NCBI GenBank assembly: GCA_017479935.1
Contig: JAFVBO010000012.1
Coordinates: 1-64,000, forward strand
Source: Lachnospiraceae bacterium
GTDB taxonomy: Bacteria; Bacillota; Clostridia; Lachnospirales; Lachnospiraceae
Length of the DNA stretch: 64,000 nt
Direction of reading: 5' to 3'
Shown here in pieces: positions 60,026 through 64,000 of the stretch (position 1 is the stretch's first letter; each line of letters starts with the position of its first letter). The translations under genes and the position numbers were made by a program. The notes under the pieces are model-generated. The model worked only from the letters and a program-made list of their open reading frames with translations. It did not search any database and was not told the origin of the DNA.

Positions 60026-61281
60026 CTTCTACTTTGAAGCCACTCCCGCAGCTTCTGTATAAACACTTCTACCGGATCATACTTCTTCCGAATCTCTAGC
60101 GCCAGCGCCGGTTCGTCCGTGATCACGCCGTCCGGGTGGAAAGCGAACGCCTGCGTAAGCTCGCTTTCCGTGTTGGGAGTCCATACGTTTACGCCGATGC
60201 CCCGTTTATGCATTTCGTCCACCAGCTCCGGGATGCGAAGCAGCGCTCCGAACTCACAGTGCAGATAGTCCGGCTGAAAGTCCAGGCTGTCCACGTAAGA
60301 TACCAGCTCCCGCTGCTTTAAGATTTCCTCAGAAATTTCGTCCCAGGTGGCGCCGGGGAACATCCCGGCGATGGTCCCTAAAAGCTCCATCCCAACGTCT
60401 TCCGGCGTGGCTCCCCGGATGCCGATGGACATCAGAAATGTGGCAAAGCCCGGAATCTTCAGTTCCTCCTTCTTGATCTCATTCACAGGCTTGTCCGTTG
60501 GGATGCATAAGGGGACGAGGGGGATATACAAGAAGGACAACTCCGCCACGGTAAGCAGGCCGGTTCGCACGTTGGGGGCCAGTTCTTTCAGTTCCTGCAG
60601 GATGGCCGCGTCAAAGGAGGAGATGATAATCCGGTCCGTCAGGCAGGATTTTTCTATGGCAGCGGCAAACTCCTGCACATAGACGTCCCGCATTTTCTGA
60701 GGCGCCTTGATCTCCAGATTGATCACTTGAAAATCGCCGGCCTTCGCAAGGCATTCCTCGAGAGTCGCGATGGTTTCCCCTTTGTACTTTTCCTCTTTCC
60801 AGGCGCCAAAGTCCAACGCTTTCAGTTCATCCAGCGTCAGATCGTGCACATAGCCGCTTCCATTGCTGTTTCCGTCAATGGTATAATTGTGCTGGGCCAC
60901 CAGCTTCCCGTCTTTCGTGATCTGGATGTCCGTTTCATACCCGTCCGCGCCCAGCCTTTTGGCCTCCAGGAAAGCCGCGATCGTGTCCTCCGGGGCCACG
61001 GTGGACGCGCCGCGGTGCGCAATCACGAGGGTCCTTCCCGTGCTCACAAAGGAGGATTTTTCCTGTACGACGTTTTCCTGGACTTTTTCGGTGCCAGATA
61101 CTGGCGCACTTTCCTGGACGTGTTCGGTGCCAGATGCTGACTCGCTTTCCTGGACTTGTTCGGTGCCAGATGCTGGCGCGCTTTCCTCCGCCCGAGCCAG
61201 ACCAGCCGGCGAAAGCACCAGCATGAGCGCTGCCAAGAGCGCTGCTATCCCCCTTCGACCTGTTTGTCCTTTCCTTTTCAT
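60001..61281 (-). CDS. Secreted glycerophosphodiester phosphodiesterase family protein
   Basis: 426 residues. A signal peptide ([23 protein letters not shown]) is followed by three Ser-Gly-Thr-Glu repeats ([27 protein letters not shown]), then the GDPD barrel: [39 protein letters not shown] and VINLEIKAP carry the His, Glu and Asp ligands (ENT reads EDT). It hydrolyses glycerophosphodiesters to glycerol-3-phosphate and alcohols. The last 20 or so residues ([13 protein letters not shown]) are read through the two-component remnant, so the original C-terminus was probably lost. Confidence 0.9.
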   Translation of the reverse strand: MKRKGQTGRRGIAALLAALMLVLSPAGLARAEESAPASGTEQVQESESASGTEHVQESAPVSGTEKVQENVVQEKSSFVSTGRTLVIAHRGASTVAPEDTIAAFLEAKRLGADGYETDIQITKDGKLVAQHNYTIDGNSNGSGYVHDLTLDELKALDFGAWKEEKYKGETIATLEECLAKAGDFQVINLEIKAPQKMRDVYVQEFAAAIEKSCLTDRIIISSFDAAILQELKELAPNVRTGLLTVAELSFLYIPLVPLCIPTDKPVNEIKKEELKIPGFATFLMSIGIRGATPEDVGMELLGTIAGMFPGATWDEISEEILKQRELVSYVDSLDFQPDYLHCEFGALLRIPELVDEMHKRGIGVNVWTPNTESELTQAFAFHPDGVITDEPALALEIRKKYDPVEVFIQKLREWLQSRRRRLPAAS

Positions 61282-61384
61282 CCGATCCCCCTTCTCGTAT
61301 GGTTCTTTCCCCTACTCGGAAATCACGCTGCTTGCTTCCGGATTTTTCCTCTACTTGTTAAGCAAGCATATCCGGCTTTTCCCT

Positions 61385-62257
61385 CTACTGAGTGATCTGG
61401 CCGTACATGTCCGGCCGCCGGTCCCTGAAAAGCCCCCAGGAAAAGCGCATCTCCACGATCTCGCCAAAATCGTATTCCGCGTACAGGATCTCTTCCGTGT
61501 CGCGCCCGGCCTCTGCCAGAATAGCCCCTGTCTCATCCGTCAGAAAGCTGCTTCCGTAGAAGGTCAGCGCGCTTTCCTGATACGCGTTTTCCTCGCAGGG
61601 AATCACTTTCTCCAGCCCGATCCGGTTGGCTGCCGCCACCGGAATCACGTTGGCCGCCGCATGCCCCTGCATGACCCGCTGCCAGTGCGGCGCGCTGTCC
61701 ACGGTAAGAACGGGTTCGCTCCCGATGGCGGTGGGATACAGGATCAGATCCGCGCCCAGGAGCGCTAAGCATCTGGCCGTCTCCGGAAACCACTGATCCC
61801 AGCAAATGCCTACGCCGATGTACCCGGCGCTGGTGTCAAATACCTGAAAGCCGGTGTTTCCGGGAGTAAAGTAGAATTTCTCCTGATAAAAATGGTCGTC
61901 CGGGATGTGCGTCTTCCGGTAAATCCCCAGATTTTTCCCGCAGTCCAGCATCACCACGGTGTTGTATAAGGTCTGGACATCCCGCTCGTAAATACTGACA
62001 GGGATCACAAGGGAAAGCTCGCGGGATACCTCTGTCAGGCGCTGCACGGCGTCGTTTTCCGAGACCGGCTTCGCAAAGTGATAATACTCATAGCGCCGCT
62101 CCTGGCAGAAATACGGGCGTTCGAACAGCTCCGGCAAAAGGACAACCTTCGCGCCGTTCTTCGCCGCTTCCCGCACCATCTTCTCCGCCTTCGCGATATT
62201 TTCTTCCACACTCCCCGCGCAGCTCATCTGGATCGCTGCCACCTTTGTTTTTGCCAT
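61385..62257 (-). CDS. aguB: N-carbamoylputrescine amidase
   Basis: 290 residues. Nitrilase fold with the Glu-Lys-Cys triad in PELFERPYFC, YRKTHIPDD and GICWDQWFPE. The blocks match plant and bacterial N-carbamoylputrescine amidases. It removes the carbamoyl group to give putrescine, CO2 and NH3. The start at 62257 follows GGAAAGGACAAAACAG. It lies downstream of aguA across a 166-base gap holding a type C hairpin repeat. Confidence 0.95.
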   Translation of the reverse strand: MAKTKVAAIQMSCAGSVEENIAKAEKMVREAAKNGAKVVLLPELFERPYFCQERRYEYYHFAKPVSENDAVQRLTEVSRELSLVIPVSIYERDVQTLYNTVVMLDCGKNLGIYRKTHIPDDHFYQEKFYFTPGNTGFQVFDTSAGYIGVGICWDQWFPETARCLALLGADLILYPTAIGSEPVLTVDSAPHWQRVMQGHAAANVIPVAAANRIGLEKVIPCEENAYQESALTFYGSSFLTDETGAILAEAGRDTEEILYAEYDFGEIVEMRFSWGLFRDRRPDMYGQITQ

Positions 62258-62280
62258 CTGTTTTGTCCTTTCCGGGCTGC

Positions 62281-62335
62281 CGCCTTTCGTTTAACGCCGC
62301 CGGCAGCGTGTGCCGGTGGCTGTGTCAAGTAGATG
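62281..62335 (-). repeat. GCCGC hairpin repeat (type C), diverged copy before aguB
   Basis: Minus-strand GCATCTACTTGACACAGCC, hairpin GCCACCGGCA/TGCCGGCGGC, GTTAAACGAAAGGCGG. It matches the blocks at 33881-33950 and 46061-46133 on both sides of the stem, while the stem itself changes. Confidence 0.65.
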
Positions 62336-62423
62336 CTTCCCAACACTGATGCTTTTTGCCGTGTGCTATTCGGAAAAGCAGACGAGCATTGGGTCCTATT
62401 ATTTCGTGGACGATGCACTTTCT

Positions 62424-63527
62424 CTACAGCGGAATCTGCTGTGTAATACAATGAATATTCCCGCCGCCAAGCAGGATATGTCGCGCGTAAATCGGAACGA
62501 TGCGTCTGTCCGGGCAAAGCTCCTTTAAGATGCGCACCGCCCGCGCATCGCTCTCCGCGTTCTCCCCGCCAAACTGCGGCAGGAGAACCGCGCCGTTTGC
62601 AAAATAGAAATTGACGTAGCTGGCCGCGAGGCGCTCCCCCGCTTCCCGCTCATCCTCCCCGGGTTCGAACACAAAGTTCTCCGGGTCTTCCTTGCTCACA
62701 CAGACCGGATGATCCGGGATAGGCAGCTTATGGATGGTCAGCCTGCGCCCGCGCGCGTCCGTCACTTTCTGCAGATACTCATAATCCAAGCGCGACAGCT
62801 CGTACTGCGGGTCTTCTTTCTTGTCCGTCCAGGCCAGCACCACCTCGCCGGGGCGCACGAACGCGCACATGTTGTCCACATGCTCGTTGGTTTCGTCCTG
62901 GTAGATCCCGCGGGGAAGCCACAGGATTTTCTCCACGCCCAGGTACTCTTTCAGCTTGTCTTCGATCTGCTCTTTGCTTAGCTGCGGGTTTCGCCCGGCG
63001 GACAAAAGGCAGCTCTCCGTCACCAGAAGCGTTCCTTCGCCGTCCGTGTGAATGCTGCCGCCTTCCAGCACGAAGGGACGCGCATCCAGCAGCGTATCGC
63101 CCAAAAATGCGGTAAAGCCTACCGCCACCTTGTCGTCCTTTTCCCAGCTGGCGTACAGCCCGTCCACCTCGCCACCCCAGGCGTTAAAGCTCCATTTCAC
63201 GCCCAGTCGCTTAACTCCCCTGTATACAAACGTGGGGCCGGTATCCCTCGCCCAGGAATCGTCTGTCTCCATACCGATCATCTGAAAATTGGCCGGCGGT
63301 TTATCCAGCTGAAGGCGCGCTAAGATCTTCTCCATCACGGGAGCGATAGAAGCCGGATTTACCAGCAGATATACTTTCTCCAACCGTAACAGCTCCTCAA
63401 TGATGTCCAAAAATGCCTTTTCCGCTGCACGAGGGTCCTTCCCCCAGCTGCCCGGCCGCTCCGGCCAGATCAGAAGCGTCCCATGGTGTGGCTCAAACTC
63501 GGCAGGAAACCGGATGGTTTCGTTCAT
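62424..63527 (-). CDS. aguA: Agmatine deiminase
   Basis: 367 residues. AguA blocks: [52 protein letters not shown], and the catalytic Cys in [14 protein letters not shown]. It converts agmatine to N-carbamoylputrescine. The start at 63527 overlaps the nspC stop as ATGA. With aguB it makes putrescine from arginine-derived agmatine. Confidence 0.96.
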   Translation of the reverse strand: MNETIRFPAEFEPHHGTLLIWPERPGSWGKDPRAAEKAFLDIIEELLRLEKVYLLVNPASIAPVMEKILARLQLDKPPANFQMIGMETDDSWARDTGPTFVYRGVKRLGVKWSFNAWGGEVDGLYASWEKDDKVAVGFTAFLGDTLLDARPFVLEGGSIHTDGEGTLLVTESCLLSAGRNPQLSKEQIEDKLKEYLGVEKILWLPRGIYQDETNEHVDNMCAFVRPGEVVLAWTDKKEDPQYELSRLDYEYLQKVTDARGRRLTIHKLPIPDHPVCVSKEDPENFVFEPGEDEREAGERLAASYVNFYFANGAVLLPQFGGENAESDARAVRILKELCPDRRIVPIYARHILLGGGNIHCITQQIPL

Positions 63528-64000
63528 GAAAGTCTCTCCTTAAAGTCTTGGTATCCAAATCGCTTTACAAGCTCAAAGCGGTCATCCGCCTCGCGGTCGT
63601 GTTCCAGCACAATGTCCGGCAGCGCCATCCCGTTAAAGGTATTGTTCTTAACCATGCTGTAGATCGCCATATCCCCGAAGGTCAGGATATCTCCCACTTT
63701 CGGTACTGCGGGCAGCTTGTACAGACCGATAACATCGCCCGCCAGGCAGGTTCGGGAGGCTAAGCGCACCCACGCGCCCTTGGAGGCGCCGGTCGGCTTT
63801 CCCGCCTCCGTTTTTGCTGTGCACACAGCAGGCACCATCTCATCCGCTGTTTCCGGCTTTCGCACACGCTGCCCCTGCTCCTCTTCATACGCCTCCTGCC
63901 CGCTTTTCATCGCCAAAAACAGTGGCGGCGTATAGGGCATCTCCAGCACGTCCGGCATATGGCAGGCCGCGGACGCGTCCAGAATGAGCGTGGGCATATC
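63524..64000 (-). CDS. nspC: Carboxynorspermidine/carboxyspermidine decarboxylase, C-terminal part (cut by window edge)
   Basis: About 159 C-terminal residues; the frame stays open past the window end. [56 protein letters not shown] match NspC, a PLP decarboxylase that makes spermidine or norspermidine. Between MPYTP and SKGAWVRL there is a charged stretch of about 50 residues ([17 protein letters not shown]...) that looks longer than usual. It heads the nspC-aguA-aguB order. Confidence 0.9.
   Translation of the reverse strand, partial: DMPTLILDASAACHMPDVLEMPYTPPLFLAMKSGQEAYEEEQGQRVRKPETADEMVPAVCTAKTEAGKPTGASKGAWVRLASRTCLAGDVIGLYKLPAVPKVGDILTFGDMAIYSMVKNNTFNGMALPDIVLEHDREADDRFELVKRFGYQDFKERLS

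Noticed and set aside
1..64000. Prophage or integrative element covering the window
   Set aside because: No integrase, capsid, portal, relaxase or conjugation genes are visible; the only recognised transposase is the IS110-family one.

Overview
The window looks like chromosome from an anaerobic, moderately GC-rich member of the Clostridia, most likely a gut or rumen Lachnospiraceae relative. The basis is Gram-positive style AGGAGG ribosome binding sites, a tryptophan T-box, a superoxide reductase, MsmK/Lpl-type sugar ABC transport, ECF sigma/anti-sigma pairs, and the agmatine-carboxynorspermidine route to spermidine. Most genes lie on the minus strand. No rRNA, tRNA, phage or cas genes were recognised.

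Layout. 1-6.4 kb: the end of a fumarylacetoacetate hydrolase family gene, then a three-gene soluble DMSO-reductase-like operon (ferredoxin subunit, NADH/FAD oxidoreductase, TorD-catalytic fusion) flanked by inverted 58-bp repeats, and an HD hydrolase. 6.7-10.8 kb: a heterodimeric ABC exporter behind a 440-nt leader carrying two terminator hairpins. 10.8-12.8 kb: an IS110-family element sitting inside a large palindromic repeat. 12.9-14.7 kb: a Trp T-box and trpB2. 14.9-31.6 kb: a pectin/rhamnogalacturonan locus with acetylesterase, KduI, two MsmK-like ATPases, GH4, AraC regulator, GH105, GH28, LplABC-like importer and five unassigned small membrane proteins. 32-43 kb: housekeeping and unknown genes, including a sugar isomerase, a VWA lipoprotein, a sigma/anti-sigma pair, PutP, an EF-P paralogue and desulfoferrodoxin. 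43-50.6 kb: secreted EstA-type esterases, one of them fused to an FMN-binding domain and followed by a Tat-exported flavoprotein reductase. 51-53 kb: a second sigma/anti-sigma pair. 53-57 kb: cysE-cysK, a candidate small RNA and an XRE regulator. 57.7-60 kb: a GntR-ABC unit and a two-component remnant. 60-64 kb: a secreted GDPD and the nspC-aguA-aguB polyamine operon.

Two themes stand out. The first is anaerobic reduction using unusual flavin and molybdenum modules: the FMN-esterase with its secreted reductase, and the soluble Dms-like complex. The second is a dense set of intergenic palindromes and tandem hairpin arrays. Their stems keep pairing while their sequences differ between copies, which points to a selected or actively propagated nucleic-acid structure. 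Function calls rest on motif recognition by eye; no database search was run.
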